From Thermaceae bacterium (GTDB lineage: Bacteria; Deinococcota; Deinococci; Deinococcales; Marinithermaceae): a DNA stretch of 64,000 bases. This document shows, piece by piece, positions 35,620 through 43,683 of the stretch (position 1 is its first letter; each line of letters starts with the position of its first letter). A model generated the notes under the pieces. That model searched no databases. It worked only from the letters and a program-made list of their open reading frames with translations, and was not told the DNA's origin. The position numbers and the translations under genes were made by a program. Location: positions 1-64,000 of the forward strand of contig JALSMT010000127.1 of the NCBI GenBank assembly GCA_026987375.1, written 5' to 3'.

Positions 35620-36341
35620 GGTTCGCTGGTGAAGCGGTAGAGCGTCACGCCGTCTATTTTGCGGGTTTTGCTGAGTACGGGGAGGGTATCGCTGACGTTT
35701 ACCAGGCTGGCGACGGCGAGATCGTCGGCGTATCCCAGCTCGTGCAAAAATCGCCCGGAGGCTGATTCCCACAGGCCGTCCAGTGGTTGGGCGAAGGCTC
35801 CTAGCAGCGCCGCGGCCAGCCGCGCCGCGTCGCTGAGCTCCAGGTTGTGATGCCGTCTTTGCAAGCTGCGCACGATAAAGCCGGCGGCGAGGGAGTCGTC
35901 CAGCGCCTCGACCCCCTTGAAACCAGCGCATACCAGGGCTATGGACTCTGGTTCTTCTTGCGCAGTGCGGCTGATCAAAGAGGAAACGTTATTGAATGCG
36001 GCCAGGTAAACGGTCCCCGCATAGCCAAGCTCGCGCAGCGCGCGCGGAAGGTTGTCGCTAGTATAAAAGACCTTCTTGCCCGCTACATCCAGCTTTTCCA
36101 GTTCGAGGGGAGAGGTGCCGTAGTGAAACCCCTGCGGGGGTATGCCCTCTTTTTCTCCTAGCAGCAGGTCGCCAGCGCGGGCCGTCGCTCTGGCGCTCTG
36201 AGCGTTGGGGCTCACCCAGACTTCTTTGGCGCCTAGCTGCAGGAGCATCGTTATCGAGGTCGTCGCCCTGAGAACGTCTATCAGCACCACTACGGATTCG
36301 CCGTAGGGGGGGCGGGGGAGAAGGTCAACGCGCAGACGCAT
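35616..36341 (-). CDS. ComB family 2-phosphosulfolactate phosphatase, copy 2
   Basis: 241 residues starting MRLRVDLLPRPPYGESVVVLIDVLRATTSITMLL, the ComB signature. Also present are GEKEGIPPQGFHYGTSP and VFYTSDNLPRALREL, where copy 1 has TTSNGTVA, so the substrate loop differs. It probably acts on a different substrate from copy 1 (7767-8510). It is coupled to the TagA-type gene by a four-base overlap. Confidence 0.8.
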   Translation of the reverse strand: MRLRVDLLPRPPYGESVVVLIDVLRATTSITMLLQLGAKEVWVSPNAQSARATARAGDLLLGEKEGIPPQGFHYGTSPLELEKLDVAGKKVFYTSDNLPRALRELGYAGTVYLAAFNNVSSLISRTAQEEPESIALVCAGFKGVEALDDSLAAGFIVRSLQRRHHNLELSDAARLAAALLGAFAQPLDGLWESASGRFLHELGYADDLAVASLVNVSDTLPVLSKTRKIDGVTLYRFTSEP

Positions 36342-36368
36342 GGCAATGTGATTGTAAACCAGCCGCGA

Positions 36369-36893
36369 CTAGTCCCGCAGCAACAGCGCCGGTCCTTCCT
36401 CTAGGGGCGGCAGCTCGGCCAAGCTGGAAAGGCCGAATAGCTCCAAGAACCTCTGGGTAGTGCCGTACAGCCGCGGTTTGCCAACGGCTTCCTTCACGCC
36501 GACGACTTGCACCAGCCGCCTTTCCATCAGTCCCTCCAGGACGGCGTCGGAGTTTTTGCCGCGCATCGCTTCCACTTCCGGCCTGGTGATGGGCTGATGG
36601 TAGGCGACGATCGCCAAGACTTCCATAGCGGCAGGCGAGAGGCGCGGAGGCCGGGGGTGCAAAACCCTTTGCACGGTTTCAACGTAGCTGGGGTGGATTA
36701 TCAGGCGCCAGCCGCCGCCTACCTCTTCCAGGGCGACTCCCTGTCCCCCCTCATCCAGAAGTTTTCGCAGGCTCTGCAGCTGTCTGAGCAGGCTATCTTC
36801 GCTCGCGCCCGTGCCCTTGGCGATTTCGGAGGCGCTTACGGCCCTGCCGGCGGCGAATAGTATCGCTAGCAATCGCGAGAACTCGGGGCTCAT
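36369..36893 (-). CDS. scpB: Segregation and condensation protein B
   Basis: 174 residues with two winged helices, MSPEFSRLLAILFAAGRAVSASEIAKGTGA and SPAAMEVLAIVAYHQPITRPEVEAMRGKNSD...RRLVQVVGVKEAVGKPRLYGTTQRFLELFGL. ScpB with ScpA and SMC forms the bacterial condensin. No scpA is in the window. It overlaps the upstream Sua5-family gene by four bases. Confidence 0.95.
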   Translation of the reverse strand: MSPEFSRLLAILFAAGRAVSASEIAKGTGASEDSLLRQLQSLRKLLDEGGQGVALEEVGGGWRLIIHPSYVETVQRVLHPRPPRLSPAAMEVLAIVAYHQPITRPEVEAMRGKNSDAVLEGLMERRLVQVVGVKEAVGKPRLYGTTQRFLELFGLSSLAELPPLEEGPALLLRD

Positions 36894-37486
36894 TTTTCCT
36901 CCAGGGCTGCTAAGATCTGCTGCCTTGTCAGCGCGCCCGGGCGCAGAACTTTTCTCTGGGGCAGTTCAAACACGGTCGAGGCGGGCTTGCCCCCCGCCTT
37001 CCCGGCCACTATCACATCCACCTGATCAGCGTACATCAAGGCCTGGCGGTAACTGCCAGCGGGCCGCTGCGAGGCGACGTTGAGGCTGGTGGCGGCGGCG
37101 TAGCCCCCCAGACCTCGCAACAAGCGTCGCAGATCTTCATCGTCGGGGAGGCGCACGCCCACCTTTTGCCGGTATACGACGCCTGCAGGCGCGCTCTCGG
37201 CCGCCGGCGCCACCAAAGTCAGAGGGCCGGGCCAGAAGGCTTTCTGCAGGATCAGGAAGTCGCGCCTGTCAAAGCTCGGGTCCAAGAGCTCATTTGCTAC
37301 GCTCTCGTCCGCCACGAGGAGTTGAAAGGGTTTGTGCGCAGGGCGCTGTTTGATCTCGTATACCCGCTGCAGCGCCAGGGGGGAGTCGGCGCGCGCCAAC
37401 AAGGCCCACGTCGTGTCGCTGGGCCAAGCGATGACGCCGCCGCCTTTGAGTATTTCCAGGATGTGTCTCAAGCTACTATCTTCCAC
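36890..37486 (-). CDS. Sua5/YciO/YrdC family protein (probable threonylcarbamoyl-AMP synthase)
   Basis: 198 residues. GGVIAWPSDTTWALLARADSPLALQRVYEIKQRPAHKPFQLLVAD matches the PTDTVYGL...KxRP substrate region, and FWPGPLTLV is conserved. The usual SAN motif reads ATSLNVASQRPAG. TsaC makes threonylcarbamoyl-AMP, the first step to t6A in tRNA, which MtaB (2525-3817) would then methylthiolate. The altered SAN motif leaves room for a YciO-like role. Confidence 0.82.
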   Translation of the reverse strand: MEDSSLRHILEILKGGGVIAWPSDTTWALLARADSPLALQRVYEIKQRPAHKPFQLLVADESVANELLDPSFDRRDFLILQKAFWPGPLTLVAPAAESAPAGVVYRQKVGVRLPDDEDLRRLLRGLGGYAAATSLNVASQRPAGSYRQALMYADQVDVIVAGKAGGKPASTVFELPQRKVLRPGALTRQQILAALEEK

Positions 37487-37498
37487 CGCTCTCTAAGG

Positions 37499-37504
37499 TA
37501 TACT
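37499..37504 (+). promoter_or_regulatory. -10 element (TATACT) for pilC
   Basis: TATACT lies ten bases before the ATG at 37515 in the 28-base gap between divergent genes. The -35 region is poor. It suggests a near-leaderless transcript. Confidence 0.4.
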
Positions 37505-37514
37505 ATTTTACAAG

Positions 37515-38735
37515 ATGCCCTTGTACCACTACCGAGCCAAAGATCGCCAGGGCCGCTCCGTAGCGGCTACGATCGAAGCAGAAGACATTCGCACCGCCGC
37601 CAGAATCTTGCGGGAGAAGGGTTATTTCATATCCGAGCTGAAAGAACCCGGAAAAGGGCTGCAGGCGGAAATAAGCATTCCCGCCCTGCAGCGCGGCCCC
37701 TCTCTGAAAGACGTAGCCATTTTCAGCCGTCAGCTGGCGACGATGCTTTCAGCCGGATTGCCGATCGTTCAGGCAATAGCCATCCTGGAAAGGCAGACCG
37801 AAAACCCCAAGTTCAAAAAGATACTCAAGGAGGTTCGCCTCGACGTCGAAGGCGGCTCCAGTTTCAGTGACGCCTTAGTCAAGCACGGCACCTTCAGTAA
37901 GCTCTACGTCAACCTGGTGCGCGCCGGCGAGACTTCCGGCACGCTCGACTCGGTACTGGACCGGCTGGCGACGTTCTTGGAAAAAGACTTGGAGCTAAGA
38001 GGTAAGATCAAGTCGGCGATGACGTACCCCGTCATCGTCCTCACCTTCGCCATGGCCATTACCTACTTCCTGATGGTGGGTATCGTGCCGATGTTCGCCG
38101 GCATCCTCACCGATTTAGGCTCCGAATTGCCATTGCTTACCCGAATACTCATCATCATAGCAAACTTCTTGCAACACGGCGTTCTCTACATCATCGCCAT
38201 CACCGCGGCAGTCTACTTCGCTTATAGGTATTACTACCGTACGCCGCGCGGGCGCAGGGTGCTGGACGGTCTCAAACTTCGCATGCCGGTGTTCGGTAAT
38301 CTCAACAAGAAGAGCGCTATAGCCCGCTTTAGCCGCACCTTCGGCCTGCTGATTTCCAGCGGCGTCAACGTAATAGAAGCCATGGACATTACTCGGGGCA
38401 CCGCCGGCAACGCCATCGTCGAAGACATCCTGGAAGAGACCAAACAGGCCATCCAGGTTGGTGAGCCCATCCACTCGACGCTGCTGCGGTATCCCAGCGT
38501 ATTCCCGCCGATGGTTTCTTCTATGATCGCTATCGGTGAAGAAACCGGCGCCATCGATACGATGTTGCAAAAGGTGGCCGATTTTTACGAGCGTGAAGTA
38601 GACGAGGCTGTCACCAGTCTGACGGCCGCCATCGAACCGGTGATGATAATGGTGCTGGGCGGCATCGTAGGCGCCATCGTAGCGGGTATGTTCTTACCGT
38701 TGTTCCAGATCATCGGTACGCTTTCCGCGGGGTAG
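37515..38735 (+). CDS. pilC: Type IV pilus / type II secretion inner-membrane platform protein
   Basis: 406 residues. The opening MPLYHYRAKDRQGRSVAATIEAEDIRTAARILREKGYFI is typical of PilC/GspF, followed by two T2SSF domains: FSRQLATMLSAGLPIVQAIAILERQTEN (about 72) and FSRTFGLLISSGVNVIEAMDITRGTAGN (about 270). Three membrane segments are visible (near 170, 218 and 380). It anchors pilus assembly ATPases and is needed for DNA uptake in related organisms. No other pilus gene is adjacent, so PilC versus GspF is by resemblance. Confidence 0.9.
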   Translation: MPLYHYRAKDRQGRSVAATIEAEDIRTAARILREKGYFISELKEPGKGLQAEISIPALQRGPSLKDVAIFSRQLATMLSAGLPIVQAIAILERQTENPKFKKILKEVRLDVEGGSSFSDALVKHGTFSKLYVNLVRAGETSGTLDSVLDRLATFLEKDLELRGKIKSAMTYPVIVLTFAMAITYFLMVGIVPMFAGILTDLGSELPLLTRILIIIANFLQHGVLYIIAITAAVYFAYRYYYRTPRGRRVLDGLKLRMPVFGNLNKKSAIARFSRTFGLLISSGVNVIEAMDITRGTAGNAIVEDILEETKQAIQVGEPIHSTLLRYPSVFPPMVSSMIAIGEETGAIDTMLQKVADFYEREVDEAVTSLTAAIEPVMIMVLGGIVGAIVAGMFLPLFQIIGTLSAG

Positions 38736-38757
38736 GTACAGCTATTTGCGAAATTTA

Positions 38758-38795
38758 AGAAGCAGCGCGCGCCTGAGGGCGCGCGCTGCTTATTC
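38758..38795 (+). terminator. Hairpin after pilC
   Basis: AAGCAGCGCGCGC and GCGCGCGCTGCTT form a 13-base stem with loop CTGAGG, 25 bases after the stop. The T tract is poor (TTATTCC), so termination may be partial. On the minus strand the 3' side reads TTCTTAAATTT. Confidence 0.6.
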
Positions 38796-38825
38796 CCGCA
38801 GAAGCTCCGGAGAGTTCGCCTATCC

Positions 38826-39010
38826 GTGGCTGAAACCCTGGCGCTGAGGAGAAAGCATACAACTCCTCAAGAGTGTATCGGCAATAGTCGCCAAGAGCGG
38901 GGCGAAACGACGACTTTAGACCTACGGAATGAAAGGTCTGAAGTAACCAAACGGCAAAGTGGGCGTGAACACGCCATATCGTCTCACCGCGGCGCGCTTC
39001 CTGCTTTGGA
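38826..39010 (+). ncRNA. Candidate structured RNA upstream of gatA (unidentified)
   Basis: Several consecutive stems are visible: TGGCG/CGCCA enclosing GAGGAG/CTCCTC; an 11-pair hairpin ACTTTAGACCT/AGGTCTGAAGT; GGCGT-GAAC-ACGCC; and GACGA/TCGTC with GCGG/CCGC pairing across the last two hairpins like a multibranch junction. I recognise no known riboswitch or RNA family. A 26-codon frame (MNYPPRYPTLLDRL..., ATG 39013) follows it. The strand is uncertain, because stems are nearly as good on the other strand. Confidence 0.35.
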
Positions 39011-39153
39011 GATGAATTATCCCCCTAGATACCCGACGCTCCTCGACCGTCTGACGCAACTACTTGAATCGCGCCAGCGGCTGCTTGAGTGAAGCGCTTT
39101 TCCTCCCAAGCCGTCAGCTATTTTCAATTAAGGACCAGCGCAAGGCGATGCGG

Positions 39154-39159
39154 TAAGAT
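39154..39159 (+). promoter_or_regulatory. -10 element (TAAGAT) for leaderless gatA
   Basis: TAAGAT lies nine bases before the gatA ATG and no ribosome site is present. The -35 is weak. If used, the structured region 38826-39010 would not be part of the gatA mRNA. Confidence 0.4.
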
Positions 39160-39168
39160 AAGCGCGGA

Positions 39169-40605
39169 ATGCTAGCTACCGACATCGCCGCCGCAGTCAA
39201 CGCCAAGGAACTGGATCCGCAAGAGGTATTACAACGGTCTCTTGAGCGAATAGAACGTTTCAACGGGGAGATAAACGCCTTTTTACGCCTTAATCCCCGC
39301 GCCGCAGAAGAGGCGGCCAGGCTTAAAGAGCGCCTGGCGGCTGGAGAGGAGCTGCCGCTTGCAGGGGTGCCTGTGGCCGTCAAAGACAATATCAGCACGG
39401 CGGGTTTGCAGACTACATGCGCCTCCAGGATATTGCGCGAGTTCGTGCCGCCTTATGACGCTACCGTAGTACAAAAGCTGAGGCGCGCCGGCGCCGTGAT
39501 TATCGGCAAGACTAATCTGGACGAGTTTGCCATGGGGTCTTCTACAGAGCACTCGGCTTTTGGGCCGACGCGCAACCCCTGGGACTATGAGCGCGCTCCC
39601 GGGGGCTCATCCGGCGGTTCGGCGGCGGCGGTATCCGCGGGAATGGTTCCGCTGGCCCTGGGGTCTGATACCGGCGGATCGGTCCGCCAGCCGGCGGCCT
39701 TTACCGGCACCTTGGGGCTCAAGCCCACGTACGGGCGGGTGTCGCGTTACGGCTTGGTGGCTTTTGCCTCGAGCCTTGATCAGATAGGGACCTTTGCGCT
39801 ATCAACCGCCGACCTAGCCCTCTTTACTAGCCAAATAGTCGGCCACGACGATCGCGACGCCACCTCTATAAAGGAAGACGCCCCAGTTTTTAGGCCAGAC
39901 CCCCGACGGGGACGCCGTATGACCGTTGGTGTAATTAAAGAAACTCTGCAGGAGGGAAACACCCCCGGCGTGCTAAGGGCCGTAGAGGCTTTCCGAGAAA
40001 AGTTGCGGCAGGAGGGCGTCAGCTTTGTCGAGGTGTCCTTACCTAGCCTGCAATACGCGCTGGCGGCTTATTACTTGGTGGCCACCGCCGAAGCCAGTAG
40101 CAATCTGGCCCGCTATGACGGCGCTCATTACGGCAGCCGCGTCACGGCTGAGGACGTCGTTTCGCTGATGAAGAGAACGCGCGAGAAAGGTTTCGGAGCC
40201 GAGGTAAAACGCCGTATCCTCATGGGCACCTTTTCTCTCTCCTCGGGGTATTACGACGCTTATTACGGGCGCGCCTTGAGGGTCAGGCGGATCATTGCCG
40301 ACGAATTTGCGAGCGCTTTCCAAAAAGCGGATCTACTGCTTAGCCCCACTACTCCCACCCCGGCTTTCGCTCTAGGCGAGAAGCTCGACGACCCAATGGA
40401 GATGTATCTTTCGGACGTTGACACGGTGGCCGTCAACCTCGCCGGATTGCCGGCGCTATCGCTACCGGCCGGTTTCGAAGAAGGCCTGCCCTTGGGTGTG
40501 CAGTTAATAGCTCCGGCGTTGGCGGAAGAGCGGCTATTCGACGTATCGGCGCTGTTCGAGCTGGCCAGTGAGGGCGCCTTTTTGCAGAACGCTCCCTTGG
40601 AGTAA
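39169..40605 (+). CDS. gatA: Glutamyl-tRNA(Gln)/aspartyl-tRNA(Asn) amidotransferase subunit A
   Basis: 478 residues of the amidase signature family. The catalytic Lys is in [13 protein letters not shown], and the Ser-cisSer-Lys triad region is [50 protein letters not shown] near the C-terminus is typical of GatA. It releases ammonia from glutamine for transamidation of mischarged tRNA. gatB and gatC are not in the window. It is followed after three bases by a DnaQ-like gene. Confidence 0.95.
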   Translation: MLATDIAAAVNAKELDPQEVLQRSLERIERFNGEINAFLRLNPRAAEEAARLKERLAAGEELPLAGVPVAVKDNISTAGLQTTCASRILREFVPPYDATVVQKLRRAGAVIIGKTNLDEFAMGSSTEHSAFGPTRNPWDYERAPGGSSGGSAAAVSAGMVPLALGSDTGGSVRQPAAFTGTLGLKPTYGRVSRYGLVAFASSLDQIGTFALSTADLALFTSQIVGHDDRDATSIKEDAPVFRPDPRRGRRMTVGVIKETLQEGNTPGVLRAVEAFREKLRQEGVSFVEVSLPSLQYALAAYYLVATAEASSNLARYDGAHYGSRVTAEDVVSLMKRTREKGFGAEVKRRILMGTFSLSSGYYDAYYGRALRVRRIIADEFASAFQKADLLLSPTTPTPAFALGEKLDDPMEMYLSDVDTVAVNLAGLPALSLPAGFEEGLPLGVQLIAPALAEERLFDVSALFELASEGAFLQNAPLE

Positions 40606-40608
40606 GCA

Positions 40609-41376
40609 TTGATTCCACTTGAGTACAAACTGGCTCAACGGGCCGCGCGCGCTCTACGCACAGCGGGAGAGCCGCTGCCGGCGCGTGAGGTCATTTACCG
40701 TATCCTCTCGCTGTCCTCGATTGCGGACAGCCACCAGCGGATGCTGGAAAAGATGGCGGAGCCGGTCATAGACGGGCGATTTTTCCGGGACGAGGACAGG
40801 CTGGGACTTTGGGAGTGGCGCTATCCAATGGCGGCGGAGGGCCAGCCGCTGGTGGTCTTGGACTTAGAGACCACGGGTCTTTCTCCTCGCGACAACGAGA
40901 TAATAGAGATAGCCCTGCTGCGAATTGATGGTGGAGAGCTTACGAGGTTTTCGACCATGGTAAACCCGGGCGGGCCGATTCCTCCATTCATCACCAGGCT
41001 GACCGGGATAAACGACGCCGACGTAGCCGCAGCTCCCGACGTCTACCAGGCGCTGGAAGAGGCTCTGCCTTACTTACAAGGGGCCACCTTAATCATCCAG
41101 AACGCTCCTTTCGACATGGGTTTCTTACGACCCCGCGCGCGGCGTCTAGGTGTTAAGATGCATAACGAAGTAGTTGATACCGTGCAGTGGGCCAGAAGGG
41201 CTCTGCCGATGTTGAAAAGGAAGGGCTTGGACCAGTTGATCAGGGTTTTCGACGTACCAATAAAAGCCAAAGAGCGCCACCGCGCCTTTGGCGACGTTGA
41301 GGCAACCTGGGCGGTAGCAAAAGAGCTTTATTACATTTTGACGGCTGGTGTGCAGATTAGGCCATCGGAGGTATAG
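40609..41376 (+). CDS. DnaQ-family 3'-5' exonuclease with N-terminal extension
   Basis: 255 residues from TTG 40609. The DEDDh exonuclease is complete: VLDLETTGLSPRDNEIIEIA (Asp, Glu near 84), IIQNAPFDMGFL (Asp) and HRAFGDVEATW (His, Asp). Residues 1-75 form an extra helical region (LEYKLAQRAARALRTAGEPLPAREVIYRILSLSS...), which may be a wHTH-like accessory domain also seen in some Deinococcota homologues. It may be the proofreading subunit of Pol III or a stand-alone exonuclease. Confidence 0.85.
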   Translation: MIPLEYKLAQRAARALRTAGEPLPAREVIYRILSLSSIADSHQRMLEKMAEPVIDGRFFRDEDRLGLWEWRYPMAAEGQPLVVLDLETTGLSPRDNEIIEIALLRIDGGELTRFSTMVNPGGPIPPFITRLTGINDADVAAAPDVYQALEEALPYLQGATLIIQNAPFDMGFLRPRARRLGVKMHNEVVDTVQWARRALPMLKRKGLDQLIRVFDVPIKAKERHRAFGDVEATWAVAKELYYILTAGVQIRPSEV

Positions 41377-42480
41377 ATGCGGGCTAGATACGTGGTGACC
41401 AGTACTTGTTTACAATCGGGGACTATCAGTTTGACCCGCTCGCTGCGGGAGATGCTCAGCGGCAAAGAGAGCATTCGCTGCACTGACGAAGACGGCGAGA
41501 GTTTTGACTGCGGCGTCAACTGGGTGAGGGGGGTGCTCGAAGGGCTGAGCAGCTACTTTGGGAAGCGCCGCCTGCAGGTCAATGACGTGATCTGGATAAC
41601 CAGGGAGGACGAGCAGATAATCCTCGAGGCGGCGGCAGCCCGCAAGGTCAGGCCGCGCAGCATGGAAAGGCCCGCGGCCGACGCGGCTGCGGCACAACAA
41701 GTTGAAACGCAGAAAGTGCGGGTGCCGGTTACCACTTCCCCTGGTGAAAGCTCCCCGCCGCCCGCTAAAAGAGTGCGGGTGACGCCGCGCAGCGACAGAC
41801 GCCCCCCATCTAAGCCCTTGCACGTGCAACTCTTGGAGCAGCTGGAATTCAAGCACCATAAAGGTGAAAAGTACGACGTATTCCGGGCCTATCTGGGCCG
41901 GCGCGAGTACTCTCTGCAGCTGGGTCGCTGGAACGAGACTTCTACGGCCGACCTGGTGGCGCTTAAGAGAACTGGCAAAGCCGATTACGTGGCTCTTCTG
42001 GTGCCCGAAGACAACAGGAACGAGGCTCTGCAGGAACTAGGCCCGGTCAGGATAGCCGCCATTACCCCCGAGGCCCTTGGCCAGCTGGTATCTCTAAAAA
42101 AGCTCTTTCCAGTAGGCCCCGTGGAGTTTGAACGACTTTTGCGGAGAGGCCTTGTTGATAAAAATGCCGTTAGCAAGCTGGCGGAGGAGGTGCGCCGCTG
42201 GGTCGGGGAGCGCGCGGCCTTCTCGGCGGTATTGCTGGCGCTGGCGGAGTACAACCGCCAGCAGGTCTTCTTCCCCGAGGACGTTTTGGCGCACCTGGGG
42301 GAAGGCTCGTGGGATGGCGAACAGGTACACAACGTGCTGGAAGTTCTTAGCGGTCCGCCTTTTATGTTGCTAGAAAGGAGCGGCGCCGGCGAGTACCTCT
42401 TACGCGAACCAGTGGCCGACAACCTGGCCCACCTAGCGGAGTACGCTCTCTCGCTAAAGGGCCGCATAACGGCGGACTGA
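41377..42480 (+). CDS. Unknown two-domain protein with a basic Pro/Arg linker
   Basis: 367 residues, no family recognised. Residues 1-95 look like a compact alpha/beta domain (RYVVTSTCLQSGTISLTRSLREMLSG...VNDVIWITREDEQIIL). Residues 100-155 are a low-complexity basic linker (SPPPAKRVRVTPRSDRRPPSKP). Residues 155-367 are a second domain containing LEFKHHKGEKYDVFRAYLGRREYSLQLGRW and a leucine-rich helical end. The basic linker suggests nucleic-acid contact. GGAGGT precedes the ATG, which follows the exonuclease stop directly, so the two are probably cotranscribed. Confidence 0.75.
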   Translation: MRARYVVTSTCLQSGTISLTRSLREMLSGKESIRCTDEDGESFDCGVNWVRGVLEGLSSYFGKRRLQVNDVIWITREDEQIILEAAAARKVRPRSMERPAADAAAAQQVETQKVRVPVTTSPGESSPPPAKRVRVTPRSDRRPPSKPLHVQLLEQLEFKHHKGEKYDVFRAYLGRREYSLQLGRWNETSTADLVALKRTGKADYVALLVPEDNRNEALQELGPVRIAAITPEALGQLVSLKKLFPVGPVEFERLLRRGLVDKNAVSKLAEEVRRWVGERAAFSAVLLALAEYNRQQVFFPEDVLAHLGEGSWDGEQVHNVLEVLSGPPFMLLERSGAGEYLLREPVADNLAHLAEYALSLKGRITAD

Positions 42481-42569
42481 ATAGCGTTACGCGGCTAACT
42501 AGGTGCGTGTTTCGCCATAGCATAGTATTCGTTCATATAGTCGCTTTTGCATCCCGCCGGCGCGCCTGC

Positions 42570-42698
42570 TTAAATAGCTAGTTCTTTGTCCACTAAGCGG
42601 TTGAGGCCTCCTCGCTCTAAGGCATTCACAATTTGAGCGGCCCCAATGTAATAGCCCGCGCAAGATTCGCCGCCACCAGCTTCCGTAATGAGAAGCTT
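42570..42698 (-). pseudogene. C-terminal remnant of an unknown gene
   Basis: Directly after the csaB stop, a minus frame in another phase reads IKLLITEAGGGESCAGYYIG... and ends LNRLVDKELAI before TAA at 42572-42570. The composition is protein-like, but there is no start codon, so it seems to be the 3' stub of a deleted gene. I do not recognise the family. The remaining bases 42481-42569 show nothing. Confidence 0.45.
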
Positions 42699-43683
42699 AA
42701 TTGTCAGCGCGCGGTCTGCCCCAGAGCCAGTTGAAGCTTTCGGCTGCGCGGAGACGCAGGTCGCGCAGGGCGCTTTTGTCGGGGCCGCTGCCGTGCAGCG
42801 CTACCCGCACCATCGCCTCGGGGTCGCCGGGTAGCTCCCAGTAGGGGGCGCCGCTCTCCTCGCAAAAGGCCTTCACCTTGGGGTCGTAGCTGCCGCCGGC
42901 GTAGGGGGTGCCGGCGGCGGCAGCCAGGATGAGACCGTGCAGGCGCAATGAGAGCACGTACCCGGCTTGAGCCAGCCAGTAGAGGATGCGCCTGGGGTCG
43001 CCGCTTAGCTCGCGGGTGAAGCCCCGAAAGTGATCCAGCGCCTCTTCATCGTGGTTTGGTTGCAGACCCAAGACGAGTACCTCGTAGCCGAGGGAGAGAA
43101 GCCTTTCGCCCGCTTCGCGAAGGCGTTGGTTGGCTTCGTGCGCCAGGTGGCCACGGGGGACGAGCACCACCAAGCGCTCTTCGCGGGTAACGCCGGGGGG
43201 TTCGAGCAGCAGGGCGGCGTCGGCACCCAGACGGGCGTTGATTTTCATCTGTTGCGCGAGCTCGAGGGAGGTTCTGTCGCGTACCGTTACCGAAGTTGCC
43301 CTCCTTAGGACGCTGGCGGTGCGGTGCATACCTCGCGCGCTGAGAGGTCCCAGCGACTGACCGAAGACCCAGTTCGGCTTTTTCAGCAGCTGCGCGACTC
43401 TTAGCAATGTGAGGTAGTAGGAGAGGCTGCGCGCGGAGGTGGCGTCTTGCAGCAGCCCGCCGCCTCCTGAGAGCAGGCCGTCGCTGCGGGACAGCGCCAG
43501 TAGGGTCTGCGGCGCGGAGCGGGGAGCAGTCCTTACCTGGTGCAGTTTTTCGCTGGCCGCGGGGTTGGCCGAAAGAACAAGCGGCTCGATTCCGCGCCGC
43601 CGTGCTTCTCGCACGATAGACATCAGGATCGCTTCGTCTCCGGCGTTGCCGAAGCCGTAGTAACCGCTTAGCGCGACCACCAT
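42697..43683 (-). CDS. csaB: Polysaccharide pyruvyl transferase
   Basis: 328 residues. LSGYYGFGNAGDEAILMSIVREARRRGIEPLVLSANP and GLLSGGGGLLQDATSARSLSYYLTLLRVAQ are the CsaB signatures, and LSLRLHGLILAAAAGTPYAG is the donor-site end. CsaB adds ketal-pyruvate to a secondary cell-wall polymer, the anchor for S-layer proteins with SLH domains. It overlaps the DUF5693 gene upstream by 16 bases. Confidence 0.93.
   Translation of the reverse strand: MVVALSGYYGFGNAGDEAILMSIVREARRRGIEPLVLSANPAASEKLHQVRTAPRSAPQTLLALSRSDGLLSGGGGLLQDATSARSLSYYLTLLRVAQLLKKPNWVFGQSLGPLSARGMHRTASVLRRATSVTVRDRTSLELAQQMKINARLGADAALLLEPPGVTREERLVVLVPRGHLAHEANQRLREAGERLLSLGYEVLVLGLQPNHDEEALDHFRGFTRELSGDPRRILYWLAQAGYVLSLRLHGLILAAAAGTPYAGGSYDPKVKAFCEESGAPYWELPGDPEAMVRVALHGSGPDKSALRDLRLRAAESFNWLWGRPRADN

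Noticed and set aside
38826-39092. 88-codon frame upstream of gatA as a protein gene
   Set aside because: The first 60 codons coincide with strong RNA stems, composition is not protein-like and there is no ribosome site. Only the last 26 codons could be a peptide. Treated as a possible RNA instead.
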